From positions 1 through 7,649 of the forward strand of contig CAMYJN010000098.1 in the NCBI GenBank assembly GCA_947258625.1: a stretch of 7,649 bases of DNA. The letters run 5' to 3'. Below are positions 1-6,264 of the stretch, in pieces (the first letter of the stretch is position 1; each line of letters starts with the position of its first letter). Origin of the DNA: an uncultured Polyangiaceae bacterium. Its GTDB lineage: Bacteria > Myxococcota_A > Polyangia > Polyangiales > Houyiibacteriaceae. The notes below the pieces were generated by a model. The model was given only the letters and a program-made list of their open reading frames with translations, had not been told where the DNA came from and did no database searches. The translations under genes were made by a program, and so were the position numbers.

Positions 1-77
1 GTTCTTTGACGAGCGGCTTCGACGCACTGCGTAGCTCACATCTCACCTTTTTCGGCCGGCAGTCGGACCCCTGCGTT

Positions 78-83
78 TACAAT
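78..83 (+). promoter_or_regulatory. Possible -10 element upstream of the outer-membrane protein gene
   Basis: TACAAT differs from the sigma-70 -10 consensus at one position and lies 33 nt before the preferred ATG at 117, so a transcript would start near 90. No good -35 hexamer lies 16-18 nt upstream (the bases there are GC-rich), so this is weak. If real, it favours the ATG at 117 over the one at 90. Confidence 0.22.
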
Positions 84-107
84 CCGTCGATGCGGTATGG
101 CAGCGAG

Positions 108-112
108 AGGAG
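108..112 (+). promoter_or_regulatory. Ribosome binding site deciding the start at 117
   Basis: AGGAG lies 4 nt before the ATG at 117. The ATG at 90 in the same frame has no purine-rich stretch before it. Starting at 117 also gives a compact signal peptide, while the earlier start adds nine polar, basic residues in front. Confidence 0.55.
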
Positions 113-116
113 CCGA

Positions 117-1532
117 ATGTGCCAGCGGCTCGCAGTGGCCTGCATTCTGGCCGGTGCACTGATCCCCACTGTCGCGAACGCCAACCCCGAGCCCACCGCG
201 TACGACACGAGGAGCATCTCCATGGGTCTCACCGGCGCTTCTTTCGTGGAACGGCCGTCGGCGCTCGTCCTCAACCCGGCCAACATGGAGGGCATCGAGA
301 AGCTCGGGTTCACGCTCAATTTCACGGGAATCTTCACGAGGCAGATCGCGCCGGTGCAGGGGCCGAATACACGCGGATCGTCCCGCCTCGGGTTCGGTCC
401 GTTACCGTCAGTTTTCATTGGGGGCCGGATAGCGCCGCGGGTGGTGTTCACCGGCGGTATCTATATCGAGACGGGATACGGCTCGTCCTTCGACAAAGTG
501 GTCTGCCTCGACGGTGACGAGGTTGTCGGCGGCGTGCCGGATTCCGATCCATTCACCTGCACCAACGGCGAAGCGCAAGACCTCGACGTCACGTTCTTCG
601 TGGGCGAGTTCTCCGTGGGCACTTCGATTCGAGTCACGGACGAGTTCTGGCTAGGGGTCGCTCTACGCTTGCCCTTCTCGAAACAAGTTGCGGACCTCTG
701 GCAGAACGTCGGCGCCGCCCTCGACTTCTTCCAGTACGATCGCGTCAAGAACGACCTCGGTGGCGTGGGATTTCCATCGCCACGCATCGGCCTGATGTAC
801 AAGCCTCACCGAAAGGTGGGCATCGGGGTGATGTATCGCATGTGGTCGACCATCAAACTGACGGGAACGACAGAGACGTCGCTCGTTACGAATCCCGACG
901 GCAGTCCTTTGACACTCGACTCGACGGCCGATTGGTACGTCCCGCATGCGCTTCAGTTCGGCGTTGCTTACCGAGCGAACACGCGCTTGTTGCTCGCATG
1001 GGAGTTGCGTATTCAGTTCCACGCTGCCGAGAAGCACGGCAATAGGAACCAGACCGTCATCGCCACGGATCCCAACGGAATGCTGCCCGCCTTCCCCACG
1101 GTCGTGCCTTTCGGATGGGTAAATGCCTATAGTGCGAAATTCGGGGTCGAATATCGTTTCAAGAAGGAGTTATTGGCCTTCCGCGGAGGCTTCAACATTG
1201 GAAACTCGGCGACCAGCGCGCCCTGGGCCCAGTATTTCACGCCTTCACCGGGGCTGGCCACGAGCTTGACCGCGGGCCTCGGCTTCTATTGGAACGATCG
1301 AAACGACCCGAGCGTAAAGGACAAGTACATGCTCGATATCGGGACGGTGTTCGCCTACAGCGGCGGCCGCATCGGTGACGAGTACATCGGGACCGACGCG
1401 GAGGTCCCCGGAGGAGGCCCGACGGACGTTGTCACGCTGTGCTCGCGCGACCAGGTGGTCCGGACGGGGTGCCCAGGTGAGTACCAAGTCTTCTCCTACT
1501 GGGCTTCGGCATCTTTCACGTTGCAGTACTAG
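117..1532 (+). CDS. Outer-membrane beta-barrel transport protein, FadL/OmpP1-like
   Basis: A predicted outer-membrane channel for hydrophobic compounds. From ATG 117 it is 471 residues, normal for the FadL family. Residues 1-22 form a signal peptide ending in TVANA, so the mature protein begins NPEPTAYDTRS. Next comes a FadL-like segment, with GLTGASF and later LVLNPANMEG, matching the family's usual small-residue stretch and 'NPAg' motif. The rest alternates as beta strands, including a YVPHALQFGVAY stretch and KFGVEYRF, both typical of the barrel. The last residues (SYWASASFTLQY) end in an aromatic, as expected of a beta-signal read by the BAM complex. Cysteines pair closely in sequence (C130/C148 and C442/C452), suggesting disulfides in loops. 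It is followed after 16 nt by the P450 gene. The FadL assignment is by eye and the substrate is unknown; a generic barrel protein is the main alternative. Confidence 0.82.
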   Translation: MCQRLAVACILAGALIPTVANANPEPTAYDTRSISMGLTGASFVERPSALVLNPANMEGIEKLGFTLNFTGIFTRQIAPVQGPNTRGSSRLGFGPLPSVFIGGRIAPRVVFTGGIYIETGYGSSFDKVVCLDGDEVVGGVPDSDPFTCTNGEAQDLDVTFFVGEFSVGTSIRVTDEFWLGVALRLPFSKQVADLWQNVGAALDFFQYDRVKNDLGGVGFPSPRIGLMYKPHRKVGIGVMYRMWSTIKLTGTTETSLVTNPDGSPLTLDSTADWYVPHALQFGVAYRANTRLLLAWELRIQFHAAEKHGNRNQTVIATDPNGMLPAFPTVVPFGWVNAYSAKFGVEYRFKKELLAFRGGFNIGNSATSAPWAQYFTPSPGLATSLTAGLGFYWNDRNDPSVKDKYMLDIGTVFAYSGGRIGDEYIGTDAEVPGGGPTDVVTLCSRDQVVRTGCPGEYQVFSYWASASFTLQY

Positions 1533-1548
1533 GAAAGAACCGGACACA

Positions 1549-2808
1549 ATGCCCCGAGTGATCGAACAAGAGGCCTCGGCGGGCAAGCTTCCCGACGAGT
1601 TCGACGCTTTCGCCCAAGCGACAATCGAGTCGCCCTATGCGTTCTACCGATCGTTGCGGACGCACGCCCCGGTCTATCGCGTGCCCAAGGCCGACTACTA
1701 CCTTGTGAGTCGTTACGCAGACATCAAATCGGTCGTCATGAATAGCGAGACGTACTCGTCGAACCTCACCTCGATCGTTATGGCGCAAACCGATGGCTCG
1801 GTGGCCAGCCTCGACGTGGGTCAGCTCGGCATCGGGCCGGTCGACGTGCTCGCGGTGCAAGATCCGCCTGCACACACGAGGCAGCGAGCGCTCACCCATC
1901 CGCGATTTGCGATGCGCACGGTTCGTGGTCGCGAACAATCGGTGAGGCACCAGGCGAACGACCTGCTCGACGCCGCCCTCGACAATCAACGGGAGACGAA
2001 CTGGATGAAGAAGTTCGCTTCCTTGCTGCCAATGGCGGTCATCATCGACATCATCGGTCTTCCCCCAGGGGACCGGGATCAGCTCAAGGCCTGGTCAGAC
2101 CTTGCGATCGCGCTCTTGAGCGGCACGAGCACCGCTGAGCAAATGGCAACGCACGCAGCGGGAGCGTTGAGCTTATTTCAATACCTGCAAGGGCGGTTCG
2201 AGGACGCGCGACGAGGCCCGGAGGACGATTTGCTCGGGCTCTTGGCAGAGGCGACAGGAACCGGCGACGATGCACTCACGGTCGAGGAAAGCGTGAGCAT
2301 TCTTCTTCAGCTGATCATTGCGGGGAACGAATCGACGGCGAGCCTCATTGGTAGCGCGACACGCCTGCTTGCTGAGAATCCGGATCTACAGGAAGCCCTC
2401 CGGCGAGATCCGTCGCGCATACCCCTTTTCATCGAGGAAGCAGTCCGCCTCGAGTCGCCATTTCAGGGCCACTTCCGAAAGGCGACGGAGGCCTGTGAAC
2501 TGGCGGGCGCTGCGCTTCCGGAGGGAGCACGGCTGATGGTCCTATGGGCCTCGGGCAATCGCGATGAGCGTGTATTCGAGAGCCCAGACGCTATCGACCT
2601 CGACCGCCCCAACTTGCGCGCCCACCTTGGCTTCGGTCACGGCATTCATTTGTGCATTGGTGCACAGCTTGCACGCCTCGAAGCCAAAGTAGCCATCGAA
2701 GAGCTGCTGAAACGCACGACCCGGTTCGAGGTGGCGGGCCCGGTTCGACACGTGTCGAGCGTCTTCGTCCGCACGCCCGCCGACTTGCCCATCGCTCTGC
2801 ACCGGTAG
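1549..2808 (+). CDS. Cytochrome P450
   Basis: A soluble bacterial heme monooxygenase of 419 residues, the usual length. It uses O2 and two electrons to hydroxylate an unidentified, probably hydrophobic, substrate in the cytoplasm. All core motifs are present: the C-helix heme-propionate motif DPPAHTRQR (residues 105-113), the I-helix oxygen-activation motif AGNEST (258-263, acid E261, threonine T263), the K-helix ExxR (E297-R300), the DRPN arginine of the ERR triad, and the heme loop FGHGIHLCIG (362-371) with axial ligand C369. There is no membrane anchor and no fused reductase, so it needs separate ferredoxin and reductase partners; none is in the window. The ATG at 1549 is chosen because the N-terminus then matches the family (a PYAFYRSLRTHAPVYRV stretch follows) and AGGAAAG lies upstream at 1531-1537. 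The longer frame runs back into the barrel gene and is not protein-like. No terminator separates it from the barrel gene. CYP family not assigned. Confidence 0.97.
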   Translation: MPRVIEQEASAGKLPDEFDAFAQATIESPYAFYRSLRTHAPVYRVPKADYYLVSRYADIKSVVMNSETYSSNLTSIVMAQTDGSVASLDVGQLGIGPVDVLAVQDPPAHTRQRALTHPRFAMRTVRGREQSVRHQANDLLDAALDNQRETNWMKKFASLLPMAVIIDIIGLPPGDRDQLKAWSDLAIALLSGTSTAEQMATHAAGALSLFQYLQGRFEDARRGPEDDLLGLLAEATGTGDDALTVEESVSILLQLIIAGNESTASLIGSATRLLAENPDLQEALRRDPSRIPLFIEEAVRLESPFQGHFRKATEACELAGAALPEGARLMVLWASGNRDERVFESPDAIDLDRPNLRAHLGFGHGIHLCIGAQLARLEAKVAIEELLKRTTRFEVAGPVRHVSSVFVRTPADLPIALHR

Positions 2809-2810
2809 CC

Positions 2811-2851
2811 GTTATCCAACTGAATCGGCCGCATCGATTCTGTTATCCGAC
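2811..2851 (+). repeat. Short direct repeat GTTATCCRAC
   Basis: GTTATCCAAC (2811-2820) and GTTATCCGAC (2842-2851) share nine of ten bases, with starts 31 bp apart (about three helical turns). They begin 2 nt after the P450 stop. They could be a paired protein-binding site, a duplication scar or chance; the sequence does not decide. Confidence 0.3.
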
Positions 2852-2929
2852 GGTGTTCCAGCGCGCAGACCGGGTAGCAATTGTATGTAGCGCATCCCGT
2901 GCGCGCACTCGCCTCGAGACGCAGCGGAC

Positions 2930-3061
2930 GAGCTCTACGAGGATCCGTTCACGACCATCGGCCAGCGGCTCGAAAAGAACACCGTGCGAGCCGCGCTCGA
3001 GCGGCTTCCGGACGCACGGCAACGCCAAGTCATGCAGCTAATGTACGTGGATGGTTTGGCG
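2930..3061 (+). pseudogene. Fragment of a sigma-70 family (ECF-like) factor, region 4
   Basis: This frame, open from 2891 to the TAG at 3122-3124, encodes a stretch like the start of sigma region 4. It has an acidic linker (DELYEDPF), then VRAALERLPDARQRQVM and QLMYVDGL, matching the family pattern 'aL..LP...R.v..L.y.dGls'. The expected next segment, the helix-turn-helix ('..EIA..lg.s.gTVks'), is absent: the frame goes to APLSPLGSFGEP and stops. Neither other plus frame restores it. Regions 2 and 3 are missing too, since a TAG lies at 2888-2890 and no start codon with a ribosome binding site precedes the match. I read it as a truncated, non-functional remnant. The match is short and judged by eye. 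Confidence 0.45.
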
Positions 3062-3234
3062 CCTCTTAGCCCCTTGGGTTCATTTGGAGAGCCCATGTCC
3101 AAACCGGGCGTTGGCGTCCGGTAGTTCTGCTAAGGACACATGTCCGCTTCCGAATGGGGAGCGTGGGGCAGGGGACCTGCAGCGGGCAGGGCGTTTGGCG
3201 CGACGTAGGCGGGATCTCTTGTAACCTCGCTCCG

Positions 3235-3366
3235 ATGCGCTGGCTGCTCGTATTCTTCCCGTTGACCTTGGCCTGCCGCAGCGACTCGCAGGCACCCCGT
3301 ACGGCCGACACCGACGGCGACCGCTTGAGCCGGTCGAAAATCCGCAGGACTTCGAGGCTAAGCTGA
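3235..3366 (+). pseudogene. 5' end of a lipoprotein-like gene, probably truncated
   Basis: ATG 3235 opens a 43-codon frame. It begins MRWLLVFFPLTLAC, a hydrophobic leader with a lipobox-like end at C14 (threonine at -3 is not ideal), then a polar linker and DTDGD (residues 25-29), reminiscent of calcium-binding repeats in secreted proteins. From about residue 31 the sequence becomes basic and serine-rich and stops, coinciding with the region where the opposite strand looks coding. A likely reading is that the first 90 or so bases of a lipoprotein gene were joined to foreign DNA near 3315-3330. No good ribosome binding site precedes the ATG. A genuine mini-lipoprotein is possible but less likely. 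Confidence 0.33.
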
Positions 3367-3479
3367 GGGTCCGCGGCAATTCGAGCCCGCTCGATGAGCG
3401 CTCGATGTTCTTCGTAGTGCCTCCGGCCATCTAGCCACTCGGCGACCTCCAACCATTCCATGCGCGGCAAGTACCGGAG
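3310..3479 (-). pseudogene. Unrecognised helical protein fragment
   Basis: Read on the minus strand, this part gives a protein-like, charge-patterned segment: LRYLPRMEWLEVAEW, then DGRRHYEEHRALIERARIA and LSLEVLRIFDRLKRS. It resembles amphipathic helices rather than a shadow frame. The frame is closed just upstream by a stop at about 3486-3488. A second plausible segment (FELEVGVRCLFARKRIDSA, about 3481-3537) lies in a different minus frame, so one frameshift near 3480 would join them. Downstream the frame continues to 3066 but loses protein-like character after about 3310. I do not recognise the family. The first ATG, at 3461, has no clear ribosome binding site. Confidence 0.27.
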
Positions 3480-3581
3480 CGCTGTCTATACGTTTTCTGG
3501 CGAACAGGCAGCGGACGCCCACCTCGAGCTCAAATGCAACAGCCCATCCCTCGAGCAACGTCCGCATTCAACGGGTCCGTC

Positions 3582-3599
3582 GCGGCTTACCCTAGCCGC
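3582..3599. repeat. Stem-loop 1 upstream of the FrnE-type gene
   Basis: GCGGCT-TACCCT-AGCCGC is a perfect 6-bp inverted repeat with a 6-nt loop. No run of T follows on either strand, so it is not a standard intrinsic terminator. It is 6 nt from a second, longer stem-loop. Confidence 0.4.
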
Positions 3600-3605
3600 A
3601 TCCAC

Positions 3606-3631
3606 GGGTTGGTCGCTTGACGCGACAACCC
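3606..3631. repeat. Stem-loop 2 upstream of the FrnE-type gene
   Basis: GGGTTGGTCGC and GCGACAACCC pair as ten base pairs with one bulged G around a TTGAC loop. It ends 9 nt before ATG 3641 and 27 nt before ATG 3659. It could be an operator, an RNA structure in the leader of the redox operon, or the end of the degraded region. No T tract follows. Confidence 0.45.
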
Positions 3632-3658
3632 CAAGTGCTCATGACTCCTACGAGCACC

Positions 3659-4342
3659 ATGAGCGCGCCACCCAGCAAGATCCGCATCGACATCGTCTCG
3701 GACGTGGTCTGTCCCTGGTGCATCATCGGCTACAAGCAGTTGCAAGTGGCGCTCTCCCGTCTGAATGGCGAGGTCGACGCCGATGTCCACTGGCACCCGT
3801 TCGAGCTCAACCCGATGATGCCGCCCGAAGGCCAAGAGCTTCGCGAGCACATGGGGCAAAAGTACGGGACCAACCCCCAGCAGAGCGACGCCGCGCGGGC
3901 CCGTCTGACGGCACTCGGCGATTCGCTCGGCTTCTCGTTTAGCTTCTACGAAGGCCAGCGCATCTACAACACCTTTCTCGCGCATCAGTTGCTGGCGTGG
4001 GCCGCGCAGCACCGCAAACAATCCTCGCTCGAAATGGCGCTGTTCGAGAGCTACTTTTCCAAACAGGAAAACGTCGGTGACGAAAAGGTTCTGGCCTCCG
4101 TTGCGGGCCGGGCAGGGCTCGACGAAATCGAGGCCGCCGCCCTGCTCGAAGATGGCCGCTACGCAGCCGACGTGCGCGAGCACCAGCGCTTCTGGTTGAG
4201 CAAGGGCATCCAAGCGGTGCCGTCCTTCATTCTCGACCGCCGCTACTTGATCCCCGGCGCCCAAGATCCGGACGTTTTCGTCGCCGCGTTCGAAAAGCTC
4301 ACCGAAGAGGCAGCGGAATTGCAACCTGCGAATTCAACCTGA
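3659..4342 (+). CDS. FrnE-type DsbA-family thiol oxidoreductase
   Basis: A thioredoxin-fold protein of 227 residues, in the usual range for the FrnE group of the DsbA family. The N-terminus (IRIDIVSDVVCPWCIIGY) carries the CPWC redox motif at residues 18-21, and the cis-proline that packs against it is in AVPSF (P188). Between them is the all-helical insert expected of DsbA-like proteins. There is no signal peptide, so it should act in the cytoplasm, as disulfide reductase or isomerase, or as a glutathione-linked enzyme like the 2-hydroxychromene-2-carboxylate isomerase relatives. FrnE itself is named from a Streptomyces polyketide cluster; its substrate there does not transfer to this gene. 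The start at 3659 puts the first strand at the family's usual position; ATG 3641 is an alternative, and neither has a strong ribosome binding site. It is followed after 10 nt by the dehydrogenase gene, so the two are almost surely co-transcribed. Confidence 0.93.
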   Translation: MSAPPSKIRIDIVSDVVCPWCIIGYKQLQVALSRLNGEVDADVHWHPFELNPMMPPEGQELREHMGQKYGTNPQQSDAARARLTALGDSLGFSFSFYEGQRIYNTFLAHQLLAWAAQHRKQSSLEMALFESYFSKQENVGDEKVLASVAGRAGLDEIEAAALLEDGRYAADVREHQRFWLSKGIQAVPSFILDRRYLIPGAQDPDVFVAAFEKLTEEAAELQPANST

Positions 4343-4352
4343 GGAGTCCAAG

Positions 4353-5501
4353 ATGGCCAAACAACTTTCCGGCGACGCCTTGCAGTTGCGCTCGATTATC
4401 AGACAGGACGGCACGCTCGAGCTGTCGCTCGCAACGATGCCGATCCCACAACCCAAAGAAGACGAGGTGCTGGTTCGTGTCGAAGCCTCCCCGATCAATC
4501 CGTCGGATCTTGGGCTCCTGTTCGGTGCCGCGGACCCGAAGACCATGCGCGCGTCGGGCAGTGCGGATCGTCCAATCGTGACGGCAAGCGTTCCCGACAA
4601 GCTCATGCGTGGCATGGCAGCGCGGGTCGACAAGCCGATGCCCGTTGGTAACGAAGGTGCCGGCATCGTGGTCGCGGCCGGTGCTGACGCATCTGCGCAG
4701 GCGTTGATCGGCAAAACAGTTGGGATGATCGGCGGAGCCATGTACTCGCAATACCGCTGCGTTCGGGCAAAGCAGGTGCTTCTGTTGCCTGACGGCACTA
4801 CACCGGCAGAAGGCGCGTCGTGTTTCGTCAATCCGATGACGTCGCTCGCGATGGTCGAAACCATGCGCCTCGAGGGTCACAGCGCACTCGTACACACCGC
4901 GGCGGCGTCCAACCTCGGCCAGATGCTGCAGAAGGTCTGCCTCGAGGACGACGTTCCGCTGGTCAACATCGTGCGCAAAGCAGAACAGGTCGAGCTGCTC
5001 CGGGTCATGGGTGCGTCCCATGTCTGCAACTCCGGCGAACCGACGTTCATGAAGGACTTGACCGACGCGCTGATCACCACGGGTGCGACTCTGGCGTTCG
5101 ACGCCATCGGCGGCGGCAAGCTGGCGGGGCAGATCCTCACCTGCATGGAAGCCGCCGCGAGTGCGACTGGCGCCGCGTACAGCCCGTACGGCTCCACCAC
5201 ACACAAGCAGGTCTACATCTATGGCGGACTCGATCGCAGCCCCATCGTACTCACCCGAAGCTTCGGCATGGCCTGGGGCGTTGGCGGCTGGTTGTTGTTT
5301 CCCTTTCTTCAGAGGATCGGCCCAGAAGCCACGAAGAAGTTGCAAGACCGCGTCGCGGCCGAGATCAAGACAACGTTCGCAAGCAGCTACACGCGAGAGG
5401 TTTCCCTCGCGGAGGCCCTCACCCTCGAGGCCATCTCGGTGTACGGAAAACAGGCGACCGGCGAGAAATACTTGATCAACCCGAACAAGGGGCTCGGCTG
5501 A
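4353..5501 (+). CDS. Medium-chain dehydrogenase/quinone-oxidoreductase-like protein
   Basis: A 382-residue member of the MDR superfamily, often named 'zinc-binding dehydrogenase'. The N-terminal GroES-like domain has DEVLVRVEASPINPSDL, with N49/P50/S51 where zinc alcohol dehydrogenases have a cysteine, and GNEGAG at 99-104, with N100 replacing the zinc-ligand histidine of GHEGAG. It is thus likely zinc-free, like NADPH:quinone oxidoreductases. The nucleotide-binding domain has VHTAAASNLGQ (180-190) at the dinucleotide turn, then a strand and helix (VNIVRKAEQVELL, then GASHV). The likely reaction is NAD(P)H-dependent reduction of a quinone, enone or related carbonyl; the substrate is unknown. 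A strong ribosome binding site, GAGGAG at 4341-4346, overlaps the preceding stop codon and lies 6 nt before the ATG, suggesting translational coupling to the FrnE-type gene. About 40 residues around 60-95, including a long polar loop, are more than the shortest quinone reductases have. Confidence 0.93.
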   Translation: MAKQLSGDALQLRSIIRQDGTLELSLATMPIPQPKEDEVLVRVEASPINPSDLGLLFGAADPKTMRASGSADRPIVTASVPDKLMRGMAARVDKPMPVGNEGAGIVVAAGADASAQALIGKTVGMIGGAMYSQYRCVRAKQVLLLPDGTTPAEGASCFVNPMTSLAMVETMRLEGHSALVHTAAASNLGQMLQKVCLEDDVPLVNIVRKAEQVELLRVMGASHVCNSGEPTFMKDLTDALITTGATLAFDAIGGGKLAGQILTCMEAAASATGAAYSPYGSTTHKQVYIYGGLDRSPIVLTRSFGMAWGVGGWLLFPFLQRIGPEATKKLQDRVAAEIKTTFASSYTREVSLAEALTLEAISVYGKQATGEKYLINPNKGLG

Positions 5502-5541
5502 TCCATCGGCGGGCGCTCCTCATCGCAGCGGATGTCGAGGC

Positions 5542-5569
5542 GATCGGCTTTTCGAATCAATCGCCGATC
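5542..5569. repeat. Inverted repeat between convergent genes
   Basis: GATCGGC (5542-5548) and GCCGATC (5563-5569) form a perfect 7-bp stem with a 14-nt loop. It sits in the 55-nt gap between two convergent genes and takes in the last codons of the minus-strand gene. There is no T run after the stem, so an intrinsic terminator is only a possibility. Its position is what a shared terminator would need. Confidence 0.3.
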
Positions 5570-6039
5570 ACTAGCTCGCGCCAAGCCGCTTCCGATGGCT
5601 TCATGCGAGTCACCTGCCAACCCGAGCCGTGACTCTCGAGCACGAGGGTGATCGGTGCTCCGGCCTGCGGCTCGAGCGCGACGAAGAAACGAAAAGGCGT
5701 TTCGTATCCCCACTCGGCTATCTTCGTCGGGCCCGGATCGGTTTGATCCTCCGATTCGCGAGTCCACAGGAGCATCTGGATGCCTCGACCGAACAGCGTC
5801 AAGCTCGCGACACCCGCTGCCGAATCGCTTTCCTTCAATGCCTCGGGCTCCAACCGCGCCAAGTAGTCGTCCTTGAGCGCCTGCCGCACGCGCTCTGCGT
5901 CCATTCGCTCTCGAATCGCTTCCACCTCGGACTCTTCGAGCGCTTTGGCGAGGGCTCGGATCGTCAGGAGCGGCTGGAGGTAGAGAAACAAGCCCAAGCT
6001 CACCATGCCAAGAACGACCATGAGCGTGCCGCGTTTCAT
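5557..6039 (-). CDS. Membrane-anchored DUF2939-like protein
   Basis: A 160-residue protein with one N-terminal hydrophobic segment (about residues 5-26, TLMVVLGMVSLGLFLYLQ) and the rest outside the cytoplasm or at the membrane surface. The layout matches the DUF2939 family: a short membrane anchor, then 'P..ti..la.Ale..d...i...mD...vR..Lk..', seen here as LTIRALAKALEESEVEAI followed by RMDAERVRQALKDDYLARL, and a C-terminal strand-rich part ending WQVTRMKPSEAAWRELVIGD. The function is unknown. The ATG at 6037-6039 is preceded by GGTGAG (minus strand, 6045-6050) with 5 nt spacing. It is convergent with the dehydrogenase gene (55 nt) and divergent from the lactate dehydrogenase gene (225 nt), so it is probably a single-gene unit. 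The family call is from memory of the pattern; the coding call is firmer. Confidence 0.8.
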   Translation of the reverse strand: MKRGTLMVVLGMVSLGLFLYLQPLLTIRALAKALEESEVEAIRERMDAERVRQALKDDYLARLEPEALKESDSAAGVASLTLFGRGIQMLLWTRESEDQTDPGPTKIAEWGYETPFRFFVALEPQAGAPITLVLESHGSGWQVTRMKPSEAAWRELVIGD

Positions 6040-6264
6040 CGGTGCTCACCGCGATGGCGATAGGCATCCGAATCGGTCATTGGGGCGAGGAGCTTCGCGG
6101 TGTGAGTGCCGGCCACGCTATGCATTCTAGCGCCACCTTCGGTCAACAGGCGGATCTTGCTGAAGATACACGGCTTGGGCGCTGCGCCGGGCTCGACAAG
6201 GCCCCAGCCCGGTGGGAGGCTTGATCATGACCTGCTGGTTTGATTCGCGTGGTCGCGGGGAAGC
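6040..6264. promoter_or_regulatory. Divergent intergenic region
   Basis: This 225-bp gap lies between the starts of the DUF2939-like gene (minus) and the lactate dehydrogenase-like gene (plus), so it should hold promoters for both. On the minus strand TAGAAT (6124-6129) is a fair -10 match about 85 nt before the ATG, but a TTGACC upstream of it is only 11 nt away, too close for sigma-70. I see no convincing promoter on the plus strand. The purine run GGGGAAG at 6257-6263 is the ribosome binding site of the dehydrogenase. Confidence 0.4.

Larger units (their letters stand above)
2809..3658. other. Gene-poor stretch with gene remnants
   Basis: About 850 bp without a convincing intact gene lies between the P450 and the FrnE-type gene. 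Open frames here are short, several start only at TTG or GTG, and none has a good ribosome binding site. It holds a sigma-factor-like fragment, a short lipoprotein-like 5' end, a helical fragment on the minus strand and two stem-loops, each listed separately. GGACA-CA-TGTCC at 3134-3145 is a small inverted repeat of unknown meaning. The mix of unrelated pieces suggests an old site of deletion or recombination. Confidence 0.6.

Noticed and set aside
6..116. N-terminal extension of the barrel gene from 6 or 90
   Set aside because: It places polar, basic residues before the signal peptide and lacks a ribosome binding site; AGGAG precedes the ATG at 117.
1375..1548. N-terminal extension of the P450
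   Set aside because: It overlaps the barrel gene in another frame and is rich in Arg/Ser/Thr with no P450 similarity; ATG 1549 fits the family.
3134..3145. GGACA-CA-TGTCC as an insertion-sequence end
   Set aside because: Only one short copy, with no partner repeat, no target duplication and no transposase found.
3066..3309. Downstream half of the minus-strand frame that runs from 3470 to 3066
   Set aside because: Low-complexity basic and proline-rich sequence, antisense to the lipoprotein-like leader, with no coding character.
3617..3646. Promoter with TTGACG as -35 for the FrnE-type operon
   Set aside because: The bases 16-18 nt downstream (CATGAC and neighbours) do not resemble a -10 element.
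3587..4324. Long minus-strand open frame opposite the FrnE-type gene
   Set aside because: A shadow frame; the plus strand carries CPWC and the cis-proline in the right places.
4299..5345. Long minus-strand open frame opposite the dehydrogenase
   Set aside because: A shadow of the plus-strand gene in high-GC DNA: rich in Arg, His and Ala with no family match, while the plus frame has clear MDR motifs.
5502..5556. Strong bidirectional terminator between the convergent genes
   Set aside because: A 7-bp inverted repeat is there but the loop is long and no T tract follows; kept only as a repeat.
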